Of a DNA stretch of 64,000 nucleotides, positions 8,253 through 17,188 are shown piece by piece. A program made the position numbers and the translations under genes. The notes under the pieces were generated by a model, which saw only the letters and a program-made list of their open reading frames with translations, made no database searches and was not told the origin of the DNA. This DNA comes from Enterococcus faecium (GTDB lineage: Bacteria > Bacillota > Bacilli > Lactobacillales > Enterococcaceae): positions 618,501 to 682,500 of the forward strand of contig NZ_CP118955.1 in NCBI RefSeq assembly GCF_029023785.1. Reading direction: 5' to 3'. The number at the start of each line of letters is the position of its first letter. Position 1 is the first letter of the stretch.

Positions 8253-9233
8253 GTGGAATTGTTTGATAGTTTAAGATTTAAGATTGTTCGCCGTGGGATC
8301 AAAATCGTTTTCCCGGAAGCTACTGATGCTCGTATTTTAGGCGCAGCTGCCCGGTTGAAAGCAGAAGAACTTGTGGAACCCATTTTAGTAGGGAACGAAG
8401 AAGAAATAAGAAATGCAGCGCATGCCAGAGGAATCAAAACATCTAGCTTTACGATCATCAGCCCTGATAATTACGATAAGTGGGATGAAATGGTGGATGC
8501 TTTTGTTGAACGCAGAAATGGAAAGGCATCCAAAGAACAAGCAGAAAAGATTTTAAAAGATGTGAATTACTTTGGTACGATGCTTACGTATATGGGGATT
8601 GCAGACGGAATGGTCTCTGGAGCGATCCATTCGACTGGCGACACTGTTCGCCCAGCACTTCAGATCATCAAAACAAAGCCTGGCATCAGTCGGACAAGCG
8701 GAGCGATGATCATGGTACGTGGAAGAGATCAAGAAAAATATGTCTTTTCGGATTGTGCGATCAACGTGAATCCAACTGCGCAAGAATTGGCTGAAATCGC
8801 CGTAGATTCTGCAAAAACAGCAGAATTGTTCGATATCGAACCAAAAGTAGCAATGATGAGCTTCTCGACAAAAGGCTCAGCGAAATCGCCAGAAGTAGAC
8901 AAAGTAGTTGAAGCAACTAAAATCGCTAAAAAACTAGCGCCACAATACATGATCGACGGCGAATTGCAATTTGATGCTTCTTATGTTCCTTCAGTTGCAC
9001 AACTGAAAGCGCCAGATTCAGAAGTAGCTGGTCAAGCAACAGTCTTTGTATTTCCAGAATTGCAGTCAGGAAATATCGGCTATAAAATTGCTCAGCGTTT
9101 CGGTAACTTTGAAGCAATCGGACCAATTCTACAAGGCTTGAACAAACCGGTTTCTGATTTGTCTCGTGGAGCAAATGAAGAAGATGTATATAAATTATCG
9201 ATTATCACAGCAGCACAAACATTGATTGATTAA
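8253..9233 (+). CDS. pta: Phosphate acetyltransferase
   Basis: Interconverts acetyl-CoA and acetyl phosphate, the step before acetate kinase in mixed-acid fermentation. The 326-residue length matches the short PTA/EutD type. Motifs seen include FPEATDARIL, ADGMVSGAIHSTGDTVRPALQ, KSPEVDKVVEATKIA, DGELQFDASYVP and the C-terminal PVSDLSRGAN. The start is taken as GTG 8253 after GGAGG; an ATG 36 bases upstream in frame lacks a ribosome binding site. A terminator separates it from tsaE. pta and the downstream tsaE are neighbours in several lactic acid bacteria. Confidence 0.95.
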   Translation: MELFDSLRFKIVRRGIKIVFPEATDARILGAAARLKAEELVEPILVGNEEEIRNAAHARGIKTSSFTIISPDNYDKWDEMVDAFVERRNGKASKEQAEKILKDVNYFGTMLTYMGIADGMVSGAIHSTGDTVRPALQIIKTKPGISRTSGAMIMVRGRDQEKYVFSDCAINVNPTAQELAEIAVDSAKTAELFDIEPKVAMMSFSTKGSAKSPEVDKVVEATKIAKKLAPQYMIDGELQFDASYVPSVAQLKAPDSEVAGQATVFVFPELQSGNIGYKIAQRFGNFEAIGPILQGLNKPVSDLSRGANEEDVYKLSIITAAQTLID

Positions 9234-9244
9234 CAAATACACGC

Positions 9245-9292
9245 GAACTAGCCAAAAACAGCAGCTGCTGTTCTTGACTAGTTCATTTTTTC
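9245..9292 (+). terminator. Terminator after pta
   Basis: GAACTAG pairs with CTAGTTC around an inner palindrome AACAGCAGCTGCTGTT, followed by ATTTTTTCTTT. Confidence 0.85.
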
Positions 9293-9355
9293 TTTAAAAA
9301 AACTTCATTACGCGATATACTGGCAAAAAGAAAGAAGAGCGGGAGAAGATGAAAA

Positions 9356-9829
9356 ATGATCGAACTATCAGGATTAACAATGACAGAACAATTCGCAGAG
9401 GCAATTGGTCATTCCGCAATGCCAGGTGACAATCTGATATTGACTGGTGATCTAGGTGCGGGTAAAACAACGTTGACGAAAGGAATTGCCCAAGGATTAG
9501 GGATAACGCAAATGATCAAAAGTCCGACATACACGATTATTAGAGAATATAGTCAAGGTCGGATTCCGTTGTATCATATGGATATTTATCGGGTAGCAGC
9601 TAGCGGAGCAGATTTAGGGTTAGATGAATATTTTGAAGGTGATGGGCTTTCCGTTGTCGAATGGGGAAATCTATTAGAAGAAGCACTGCCGGAGGATTAT
9701 TTGGAACTGATTTTAGAAAAAAGTGATACAGATTTAGAAAAACGGTATGTGAAACTAATCTCATACGGGGAGCAAAGTGAAACCTTCAAACAGCGAATTC
9801 TAGAAAAATGGGCTGAAAATCATGAGTGA
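9356..9829 (+). CDS. tsaE: tRNA threonylcarbamoyladenosine biosynthesis ATPase TsaE
   Basis: The ATPase component of the t6A synthesis machinery, working with TsaB and TsaD in the cytoplasm to modify A37 of ANN-decoding tRNAs. 157 residues, normal for the family. The P-loop is GDLGAGKTTLTKG, followed by KSPTYTIIREY, PLYHMDIYR and the VVEWGN motif. It overlaps the next GNAT gene by 8 bp, so translation is coupled. Confidence 0.95.
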   Translation: MIELSGLTMTEQFAEAIGHSAMPGDNLILTGDLGAGKTTLTKGIAQGLGITQMIKSPTYTIIREYSQGRIPLYHMDIYRVAASGADLGLDEYFEGDGLSVVEWGNLLEEALPEDYLELILEKSDTDLEKRYVKLISYGEQSETFKQRILEKWAENHE

Positions 9830-10346
9830 AGAAGTTGGGATCATCTTGCGGGAAGCAGTGCCAGGAGATGCAAAAGACATTCTTTTGATGATGGGACAAG
9901 TCAATAAGGAGACAGAATTTTTAGTTTTGGATGAAGCAGAACTCCTGTTACCACCAGAAACCTTAGAAGAAGAGTTGGATTATATATACGAAAGCAATAA
10001 TAATTTATTGCTGCTTGCAATCTATGAAGGGACGATTATTGGAACAGCATCTGTCAAGGCAGACAGTCAATTTCGTTTGTCTCACGTGGGAGAAGTCGGT
10101 ATCAGTATTCTGCAGGAATATTGGGGAATGGGACTAGGCACTCTTATGCTAGAAGAAATCATCAGTTGGGCGAAGGAAATGGGTGTACTTTTTCGATTGG
10201 AGCTTGACGTTCAAGTTCGTAATGAAAGAGCCGTACACCTTTACCGAAAAATGGGCTTCCAAATCGAAGCGGTCATGCCTAGAGGGGCAAGAACAGATCT
10301 AGGCGAATTTTTAGATGTATATAAAATGAGTTATTTGATTGAATAG
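9822..10346 (+). CDS. GNAT-family N-acetyltransferase translationally coupled to tsaE
   Basis: 174 residues. The ATG lies inside the end of tsaE. The acetyl-CoA site shows EYWGMGLGTLMLEEI and the later RNERAVHLYRKMGFQIEA. It looks like the RimI/RimL-type or RimJ-like side of the family, with an extra N-terminal region (EFLVLDEAELLLPPE). The tsaE neighbourhood often contains rimI, but this protein ends in DLGEFLDVYKMSYLI, more like small-molecule or general GNATs. The substrate is unknown. Confidence 0.85.
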   Translation: MSEEVGIILREAVPGDAKDILLMMGQVNKETEFLVLDEAELLLPPETLEEELDYIYESNNNLLLLAIYEGTIIGTASVKADSQFRLSHVGEVGISILQEYWGMGLGTLMLEEIISWAKEMGVLFRLELDVQVRNERAVHLYRKMGFQIEAVMPRGARTDLGEFLDVYKMSYLIE

Positions 10347-10404
10347 AAGAAATAGGAAAAGAGTGAGAAACTGTCATCCTTTTGAGAAGGCAGAAAAACA
10401 CACG

Positions 10405-10442
10405 AAGGGACTATGACAAAATACGTGTCACAGTCCCTTTTT
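10405..10442. terminator. Terminator with GTGACA-type core
   Basis: AAGGGACTATGACA pairs with TGTCACAGTCCCTTT and a T-run follows. One of seven related hairpins in the window. It directly precedes the first palindromic repeat unit. Confidence 0.85.
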
Positions 10443-10448
10443 CTGAAT

Positions 10449-10812
10449 AAACGGTGTTCAATCAGCTAACCTTCGGTATTAGCTCAAAAAACAGCAAAAT
10501 ATGAGGAACTATTTTGCCGTTTGTTTCTCTAATACTCAGATCAAAACGCTGATTTCACAACCTCTTGGTAAACGGTGTTCAAAAGCTTGCATCTGCGGTA
10601 ATAAGTCCAACCAAATGAAAAATATCAGAAGCTATTTTTGTTTGGCTGTTCTTATTACTTGATGCAGAACAGCTTTTTCACAACCTCTTCCTTATACGGT
10701 GTTCTCCTGCCAGCTCCTCGGTTACCAGTCACAATATTTAATAAACATGAGGAGCTATTTTTTGAAATTGCTCCTTGTGACTCGGAGTGAAACGGCAGGC
10801 TCACGACCTCTT
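10449..10812. repeat. Array of three hairpin repeats (types A, B, D)
   Basis: Three units of about 120 bp start at 10449 (A), 10570 (B) and 10694 (D). Each begins with a form of AAACGGTGTTC and ends with CACAACCTCTT or CACGACCTCTT. In each, an outer and inner stem flank a loop carrying ATGAGGAGCTAT or a variant. The array fills the convergent space between the GNAT gene and the exonuclease gene. Confidence 0.9.
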
Positions 10813-10834
10813 TGTGTGTTTCATAAGTATTCTT

Positions 10835-11368
10835 TTACTTTATAGTCACAAGTTTTTTCAATGGATCTGTCCCGAATTTTTTTTCTTGATAAAGCAGGAT
10901 TTCCGCACATGCACGACTATCTTCCAATGCATCATGGTGATGATCTAATTGGATGTTCAAATTTTCGCACACAGTGTTCAATCGATGATTTGGAAATTCA
11001 GGAAACAAGCGACGGCTACTTTTCACTGTACATAAAGAAAGATAATTAGGCTGTTCAAGATGATAATAATCTAAGCATCCCGCTAAGACCTTTGTATCAA
11101 AAGCAGCATTATGTGCAACGACTAAACGATTTTTTTGAAAATATGGTTGGATAGTTTGCCAGACTTCTGGGAATTTCGGCGCATTGCGTACGTCTTCTTG
11201 ATGGATTCCGTGAATTTGGACATTTCGCCAGAAAAAAGGAGTCTCAGGCTGTATCAATGTATAGAATTCATCAACGATCTGGCTGTTTTTTACCATGACT
11301 AGCGCAAGAGAACAAGCACTATAAGGCTGATGATTGGCAGTTTCAAAATCCATGGCAACAAAATTCAT
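10835..11368 (-). CDS. DnaQ-family 3'-5' exonuclease
   Basis: A 177-residue single-domain DEDDh exonuclease. Exo I is AMDFETA with Asp7 and Glu9, Exo II is HNAAFDTKVL, and Exo III is HDALEDSRACAEIL with the catalytic His and Asp. It resembles stand-alone DNA polymerase III epsilon-like nucleases, which degrade or proofread DNA ends. The start is the ATG at 11368 preceded by AAGGAGG; a longer frame upstream has no ribosome binding site. It is bordered by repeat arrays on both sides. Confidence 0.9.
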   Translation of the reverse strand: MNFVAMDFETANHQPYSACSLALVMVKNSQIVDEFYTLIQPETPFFWRNVQIHGIHQEDVRNAPKFPEVWQTIQPYFQKNRLVVAHNAAFDTKVLAGCLDYYHLEQPNYLSLCTVKSSRRLFPEFPNHRLNTVCENLNIQLDHHHDALEDSRACAEILLYQEKKFGTDPLKKLVTIK

Positions 11369-11505
11369 TTCTGTAAAACCTCCTTGGGAAATTACTGTAA
11401 CATACTTTTGAAAAAAGCAAATAAATTTAACAAAAAACATAGAATTTTTTATGTAATATTTGTTGAAAAAAGCTAGTTTTTGAACTTATTCCTTGTGATT
11501 TGGAG

Positions 11506-12354
11506 TTAGATAGGGATCATGAATTCTCGGTATTAAGCCAAATTTATGCAAAGTTGTGAGGAACCATTTTCAAAAAAATTTCTTACGACTCGAAAGTAGG
11601 CGACTTTTTCACAACCTCTCCACTAAACGGTGTTCAATCAGCTGACCCTCGGTATTAGCTCAAAAAATGGCAAAATATGAGGAACTATTTTTTCCATTTG
11701 TTTCTCTAATACTCAGGTCAGAACGCTGATTTTACAACCTCTCCACTAAACGGTGTTCAATCAGCTGACCCTCGGTATTAGCTCAAAAAATGGCAAAATA
11801 TGAGGAACTATTTTTCCGTTTGTTTCTCTAATACTCAGGTCAGAACGTTGATTTCACAACCTCTCCACTAAACGGTGTTCAATCAGCTGACCCTCGGTAT
11901 TAGCTCAAAAAACGACAAAATATGAGGAACTATTTTTCCGTTTGTTTCTCTAATACTCAGGTCAAAACGCTGATTTCACAACCTCTCCACTAAACGGTGT
12001 TCAATCAGCTGGCCCTCGGTATTAGCTCAAAAAATGGCAAAATATGAGGAACTATTTTTCCATTTGTTTCTCTAATACTCAGGTCAGAACGCTGATTTCA
12101 CAACCTCTTAATAAACGGTGTTCAAAAGCTTGCATCTGCGGCAATAAGCCCAATCAAACGAAAAATATGAAGAGCTATTTTTGTTTGGCTGTTCTTATTA
12201 CTTGATGCAGGACAGCTTTTTCACAACCTCTCGATAAACGGTGTTCAAAAGCCAGTTTCTCGGTATTAAGCCAAATTTATGCAAAATGTGGAAAGCCATT
12301 TTCACAAAATTTTTCTTAATACTCGAAACTAAACGACTTTTTCACATCCTCTTT
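11506..12354. repeat. Tandem array of seven hairpin repeats (C, A, A, A, A, B, C)
   Basis: A degenerate C-type unit ends near 11620. Four A units begin at 11625, 11748, 11870 and 11992, a B unit at 12113 and a C unit at 12236, giving a period of 121-124 bp. The A units differ by only a few bases, so they are recent duplications. The last unit ends on the stop codon of exoA. No open frame spans the array. The stretch 11369-11505 between the exonuclease start and the array is A/T-rich and holds nothing else I can name. Confidence 0.92.
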
Positions 12355-13105
12355 ATTTCAAATCTAATTCTACTGGACAATGATCACTGCCCATAATGTC
12401 CGTATGGATCTTTGCATCAGCTAGTCTTGGCTCTAAATCTTTGCTCGTCAAAAAGTAATCGATCCGCCAACCAGCATTGTTTTTTCTTGAATTGAATCGG
12501 TAGTTCCACCAAGAGTAGACACCTTCCTGGGTTGGATAAAAATAACGGAATGTATCGATAAACCCGTTATCCAACAGTCGAGAAAGAGCCGCTCTTTCTT
12601 CTGGAGTGAATCCAGCATTTTTTTGATTCGTTTTCCAGTTTTTCAAATCAATCTTTTGATGAGCGACATTTAGATCCCCACACACGATGACTGGTTTTTG
12701 TTTTTTTAGATTTTCCAAATAATTATAAAAGGCTTCTTCCCATTCTAATCGGTAATCTAAACGTTTTAATTCGCTTTGAGAATTTGGCGTGTAACAGGTT
12801 ACAAGAAAGAAATCGGAATATTCCAAAGTAATCAGACGGCCTTCTGTATCATGGATATCGATACCCATTCCGTAAGTGGCATTCAATGCTGGTTTTTTAG
12901 CAAAAATCGCTGTGCCGGAATAGCCTTTTCGTTCTGCGTAATTCCAATATTGATAATAACCTGGAAGATCTAAATCAATTTGTCCTGCTTGGAGTTTCGT
13001 TTCCTGCAGACAGAAAAAATCGGCGTCTAACTCATGAAAAACTTCTAAAAAATTTTTATTTACGATGGCACGAAGCCCGTTTACGTTCCAAGAGATAAAT
13101 TTCAA
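12353..13105 (-). CDS. exoA: Exodeoxyribonuclease III
   Basis: AP endonuclease and 3'-5' exonuclease of the ExoIII/APE1 family, acting in base excision repair. Motifs: SWNVNGLRA at the N-terminus, FCLQETKLQ with the metal-binding Glu, VVCGDLNVAHQKIDL, WRIDYFLTS and the final GSDHCPVELDL with catalytic Asp-His. The start is set at TTG 13105, 10 bases after AAGGAG, giving 250 residues. The frame extends 57 bases further upstream without homology-like sequence. The stop codon overlaps the end of a repeat unit. Confidence 0.95.
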   Translation of the reverse strand: MKFISWNVNGLRAIVNKNFLEVFHELDADFFCLQETKLQAGQIDLDLPGYYQYWNYAERKGYSGTAIFAKKPALNATYGMGIDIHDTEGRLITLEYSDFFLVTCYTPNSQSELKRLDYRLEWEEAFYNYLENLKKQKPVIVCGDLNVAHQKIDLKNWKTNQKNAGFTPEERAALSRLLDNGFIDTFRYFYPTQEGVYSWWNYRFNSRKNNAGWRIDYFLTSKDLEPRLADAKIHTDIMGSDHCPVELDLK

Positions 13106-13217
13106 TAAAAGCACACTCCTTCGAATTAATTTCCTTACCTTTGCGATACTATTGTACCTCATTTTAGTAAAAAATGGTGTAAGATGAAAGTAACTAAATG
13201 ATCCAGGAGGAAAGTCG

Positions 13218-14138
13218 ATGAAGATTGGTGTAATCGGTGTAGGGAATATCGCAGAAAAAGCATATTTACCAACTTATGCGAAAAAACAAGGAACACTTGA
13301 TTTTTATTTTGCAACAAGAAATAAAGAAACAAAAGAAAGAATTCAAAAAGAGTACGGGTTCCAACATCTATATGAAACGATCGATGAGCTTTTAGAAGAA
13401 AAAATCGAAGCATGTATGATCCACGCAGCAACAAAAGTACATTATGAATTAGCCAAAAAATGTCTAGAAAATGGTATCCATGTTTATATTGACAAACCAC
13501 TTAGTGTCCATCTAAATGAAGTTCGTGAATTGCAAGAATTAGCTGATAAGAACCAAAAAATTTTGATGATCGGTTTCAACCGGCGCTTTGCTCCTATGGT
13601 AGAAGAATTGAAATGTATCCCAGATAAGCGGTTGATCCACCTGCAAAAAAATCGAATAGCGGCAAAAGAAACGACAGAATTCGTCCTTTATGATTTGTTT
13701 TTACATCTTATTGATACAGCGGTGTATTTATTGGATGAACCCATTTTGAGAACAAAATACCAGATAAGAGAAACAAAAGAATTTTTGGAATATGCCATTT
13801 TACAATTAGAAACACAAAATCAAACGGCTATTTTAACGATGGATTTAGCAAGTGGCGCTAATATAGAAAAATATCAAGTAACAAGTAAAAATGGTACTTA
13901 TGAAGTAAACGATCTGACCCAGCTTGTCATTCAAGATGCTGATGGAAAAAAAGTGAAAGAATTTGGCGACTGGACAAACACGCTAGTCAAACGCGGGTTT
14001 GAGCCAATGGTAGAGGCCTTCTTTTCTCAGATCCGTTTAGGTAAATCGGAAACAGAAATGCTTAAACAAAAAGAAGTTGTAAGAAGTCATGAATTATGTG
14101 AGGAAGTGCTTAAAGATCACTACCGTCATCAACTTTGA
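13218..14138 (+). CDS. Gfo/Idh/MocA-family oxidoreductase
   Basis: A 306-residue NAD(P)-dependent dehydrogenase. The N-terminal Rossmann fold is KIGVIGVGNIAEKAYL, and the family marker is HVYIDKPLSVHLNE, with the catalytic Lys in DKP. GFNRRFAPM follows. The C-terminal half is the Gfo/Idh/MocA dimerisation domain. The substrate, usually a sugar or inositol derivative, is unknown. ATG follows AGGAGG. It lies 72 bp before murB in the same direction. Confidence 0.9.
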   Translation: MKIGVIGVGNIAEKAYLPTYAKKQGTLDFYFATRNKETKERIQKEYGFQHLYETIDELLEEKIEACMIHAATKVHYELAKKCLENGIHVYIDKPLSVHLNEVRELQELADKNQKILMIGFNRRFAPMVEELKCIPDKRLIHLQKNRIAAKETTEFVLYDLFLHLIDTAVYLLDEPILRTKYQIRETKEFLEYAILQLETQNQTAILTMDLASGANIEKYQVTSKNGTYEVNDLTQLVIQDADGKKVKEFGDWTNTLVKRGFEPMVEAFFSQIRLGKSETEMLKQKEVVRSHELCEEVLKDHYRHQL

Positions 14139-14210
14139 ACAAGACTGGCAAGATTGTATTAAGCGTGATAGAATAATGAGGACGTTTGAGAAAAGAAAGG
14201 AAAATCCTCA

Positions 14211-15146
14211 GTGAATAAAGAAGAAATAGTTGAAAGCTTAGCCACGATTACTTTATTGTTTGATGAACCATTGATGAACTATACGTTTACGAAAACAGGC
14301 GGACCAGCTGATGTCCTTGCATTCCCGAAAAAGCAAGACGAAGTAAAGCAAATCATCGATTATTGCCGAATCCATGATATACCTTGGATGGTATTAGGAA
14401 ATGCAAGCAATCTGATCGTTCAAGATGGCGGGATTCGCGGTGTAGTCATCATGCTGACTGAAATGAAACAGATTCATGTCAAAGGAACGATGGTCATTGC
14501 GGAAGCAGGTGCCTCACTGATTGATACGACTTATGCAGCTTTGGCAGAATCATTGACTGGATTTGAATTTGCTTGCGGCATCCCGGGAAGTGTCGGTGGA
14601 GCGGTTTATATGAATGCAGGTGCGTATGGCGGAGAGATCAAAGATGTTTTTGCTGAAGTGGATCTTTTGCTTGAAGATGGAACATTGAAAACTTTGACAA
14701 AAGACGAAATGGTATTTTCTTATCGTCACAGTAAAGTCCAAGAATTACGTGCTATCGTATTGGAAGCTCGATTCAGTTTGCAAACAGGGGATTATGAAGC
14801 AATCAAAGCAAGAATGGATGAGTTGACCGAATTGCGTCAATCAAAACAGCCATTAGAATACCCTTCATGCGGAAGTGTCTTTAAGCGCCCAGTAGGACAC
14901 TATACAGGTCAGCTGATCCAACAAGCAGGATTGCAAGGCCTGAAATGGGGCGGTGCACAAGTCTCTGAAAAACATGCTGGATTCATCGTCAATATTGATC
15001 ATGCGACAGCGACAGATTATATTGAATTGATTGCGCACATCCAAGAAGTAATCAAAGAAAAATTTGATGTGTCTTTAGAAACAGAAGTGCGGATCATTGG
15101 AGAAAAACAAGCAATATCAGAAACAAGCAGAAGTTTAGCCAATTAA
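14211..15146 (+). CDS. murB: UDP-N-acetylenolpyruvoylglucosamine reductase
   Basis: The second committed step of peptidoglycan precursor synthesis, reducing UDP-GlcNAc-enolpyruvate with NADPH via FAD. 311 residues. The FAD-binding region shows [15 protein letters not shown] and [14 protein letters not shown], then [20 protein letters not shown]. The catalytic Ser lies in [11 protein letters not shown], and the C-terminal AGFIVN and ETEVRIIGE complete the domain. This is the type II MurB pattern. GTG start after AAAGGAAA. A terminator follows. Confidence 0.96.
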   Translation: MNKEEIVESLATITLLFDEPLMNYTFTKTGGPADVLAFPKKQDEVKQIIDYCRIHDIPWMVLGNASNLIVQDGGIRGVVIMLTEMKQIHVKGTMVIAEAGASLIDTTYAALAESLTGFEFACGIPGSVGGAVYMNAGAYGGEIKDVFAEVDLLLEDGTLKTLTKDEMVFSYRHSKVQELRAIVLEARFSLQTGDYEAIKARMDELTELRQSKQPLEYPSCGSVFKRPVGHYTGQLIQQAGLQGLKWGGAQVSEKHAGFIVNIDHATATDYIELIAHIQEVIKEKFDVSLETEVRIIGEKQAISETSRSLAN

Positions 15147-15170
15147 TAAGTAATGGAACTTAAAATAAGT

Positions 15171-15206
15171 AAAAGAGCAGGACGGTGGCCGCCCTGCTCT
15201 TTTTTG
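15171..15206 (+). terminator. Terminator after murB
   Basis: AAAAGAGCAGG pairs with CCCTGCTCTTTT around a GC-rich loop, followed by a T-run. The 240 bases after it, up to the Mga-like gene, are A/T-rich with no other feature seen. Confidence 0.9.
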
Positions 15207-15443
15207 TGGTTGTTTACGCAAATGGCGCAAATCTTGTACATTTTAACACAATAAAACAAAAAATATAGAATATTTCCTCATAAATTTTTCCATTTTTTGC
15301 AATATTCTCAAAAAAAAGATAAAAAATGAGAATAACTGATGAAAAAACAAGCATAATCCATCATAAAATCAGTATAGGTGAAAAGATGAACTTTCATCTG
15401 CATATCAAGTAATTGGTATGAGGCATTTTTTGAGGTGTAGGAT

Positions 15444-16922
15444 ATGAAGTTGGATTACCTTATAGAAGAGGAAGATAGAGAAAAACTGCTGCTAGCTAGA
15501 TATTTAGAATTTGAGAAAAAGAATTATGTAGTGCTACCTAAGTTATATGAAACATTAGGTTTGTCTAAATTTAAAACAAGAAATTATATCATAGAATTAA
15601 ATAAAGAATTTACTGAATTCAAAACAAAGCCAGAGATCCAAATTTCAGAAGAAGCAGAGATCCATGTCGAACGTCTGAATTTGACGGATATCAAAAATTT
15701 AAGAAGAATCTACTTTCAACGATCAAAAATTGCTCGACTGTTAACGGAGATCGTGGATTCAAAAGTAACGATCGAAAAATTTGCAGAGAATCATTTTTTA
15801 AGCATATCAAGAGCCTATGTAAAAAGAAGAGAATTAGTCTCTTTTCTTGAACAGCATCAAATAAAGTTAAAGAAAAACATATTAGTTGGGGAAGAAATAA
15901 ACATACGGAACGTATTATTTGGGGTATATTTCGGGGTCTTTAATGGTTTTTCTATGCCATTTAGAGAAAGCGTCATGAATGAAGCAAAGAGTATCGTGCA
16001 ATATTTTGAATATCTGTTCAATTTAAAACTGTCTGCAACAAAACGAATCAAATTCAATTTGCTAACCACTATTAGTTTGTTGAGGGCCTATGGGAATCAA
16101 CCAATCGGAAAACGTTTCTTTTCAGATGAATACTTTAAGAGCTCAGAAGGAATGAAGATCATCAAGGATTTATCACATATTTCTTTTTTTCATATCCCTA
16201 AAGAGCAGATCATTGATGAGATTTCTTATATCATGTTGTTTTTGATCACGGAAGAAGAATTTGAATTAGATGGCGCATTTGGACTTGCGGAAGCTCATTT
16301 TCATGATATCCACATGATTAGTCAAAAAATGTCAGTGGAATTGATTGATCAATTACCATTTTCGATTGAAATCTCTGAAGAAGAAAGACTATATATACGA
16401 AAAGAACTTCGTATGGGTATGATGCATGTCAATCGAAAAAATTGGATATTCGACTTTGAGATGACTAGCTTTACGTCTAAAAAGCAGCTACAGTTTTTCT
16501 TCGAGACGTATCCAATATTCAGTACAGCAATCCAAAAGGTCATACAAGAGAATAAACGCTATTTCTTGGGAAAAGATGAACGTTTCATGATTCGCTTATT
16601 TTATGATTATCTCTTTTTATTGGTCGGTATTTGTCCGGTATCATATTTTGAAGCACCGATTCATGTCTGTATTGATTTTTCGCAAGGATCTGCTTATACC
16701 GATTACATTATTTCTCAAGTGAAAGGATTTAAAAATTACAATATTGTGATTGAGAGTCGAATCACTTCTCGTACGAATATTTATTTATCTGATTGTTTAC
16801 TTGAAAAATTTAATAAAGAACAGATAATTTGGAAAAATCCACCGACTCCAGATGACTGGGAATATTTTGGAAATATCATCATCAGAGAAAAAAATAGACA
16901 TTTAACTGAAAAAATCAGCTAG
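15444..16922 (+). CDS. Mga-like transcriptional regulator
   Basis: A 492-residue protein with the layout of Mga/AtxA-type virulence regulators: an N-terminal pair of helix-turn-helix regions (around residues 20-55 and 105-135), a long central PRD-like helical part and a C-terminal EIIB-like segment (PIHVCIDFSQGSAYTDYIISQ). ATG follows GAGGTG. It sits 266 bp before a large secreted protein gene in the same direction, so it is likely its regulator, as Mga-like genes often lie beside surface-protein genes. The intervening DNA has a tandem 10-bp repeat (ACTAGATATA twice, 16991-17010). Confidence 0.8.
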   Translation: MKLDYLIEEEDREKLLLARYLEFEKKNYVVLPKLYETLGLSKFKTRNYIIELNKEFTEFKTKPEIQISEEAEIHVERLNLTDIKNLRRIYFQRSKIARLLTEIVDSKVTIEKFAENHFLSISRAYVKRRELVSFLEQHQIKLKKNILVGEEINIRNVLFGVYFGVFNGFSMPFRESVMNEAKSIVQYFEYLFNLKLSATKRIKFNLLTTISLLRAYGNQPIGKRFFSDEYFKSSEGMKIIKDLSHISFFHIPKEQIIDEISYIMLFLITEEEFELDGAFGLAEAHFHDIHMISQKMSVELIDQLPFSIEISEEERLYIRKELRMGMMHVNRKNWIFDFEMTSFTSKKQLQFFFETYPIFSTAIQKVIQENKRYFLGKDERFMIRLFYDYLFLLVGICPVSYFEAPIHVCIDFSQGSAYTDYIISQVKGFKNYNIVIESRITSRTNIYLSDCLLEKFNKEQIIWKNPPTPDDWEYFGNIIIREKNRHLTEKIS

Positions 16923-17188
16923 TATTTATGGATGGCAGCTTTGTCTCACATATTTATTAGCTGATTTATGTTTTTTTCAAAGAAAAGGTAACTAGATATA
17001 ACTAGATATATTACTTAACAAAATTAAAAATTACATAAGTTATTATTCCGATTTTCTTGAAACAATAAAAAATCAAAAAAAATACTCTCCTAATAGTCCA
17101 TCTTCTTTTGATTTTATTTATATAATGAAATCATCTTATGAAAATTACTACTTCATGTTTAGACAAGAGTAGGGAGGACTAAGAATAA

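Noticed and set aside
11506..12354. CRISPR array
   Set aside because: Period near 122 bp with no unique spacers of 30-40 bp, palindromic units and no cas genes nearby.
11506..12354. Insertion sequence or transposon remnants
   Set aside because: No transposase frame and no target-site duplication seen; units are hairpin repeats only.
13159..13500. Minus-strand frame inside the Gfo/Idh/MocA gene
   Set aside because: Leu/Phe-rich shadow of a coding sequence with clear family motifs on the other strand.
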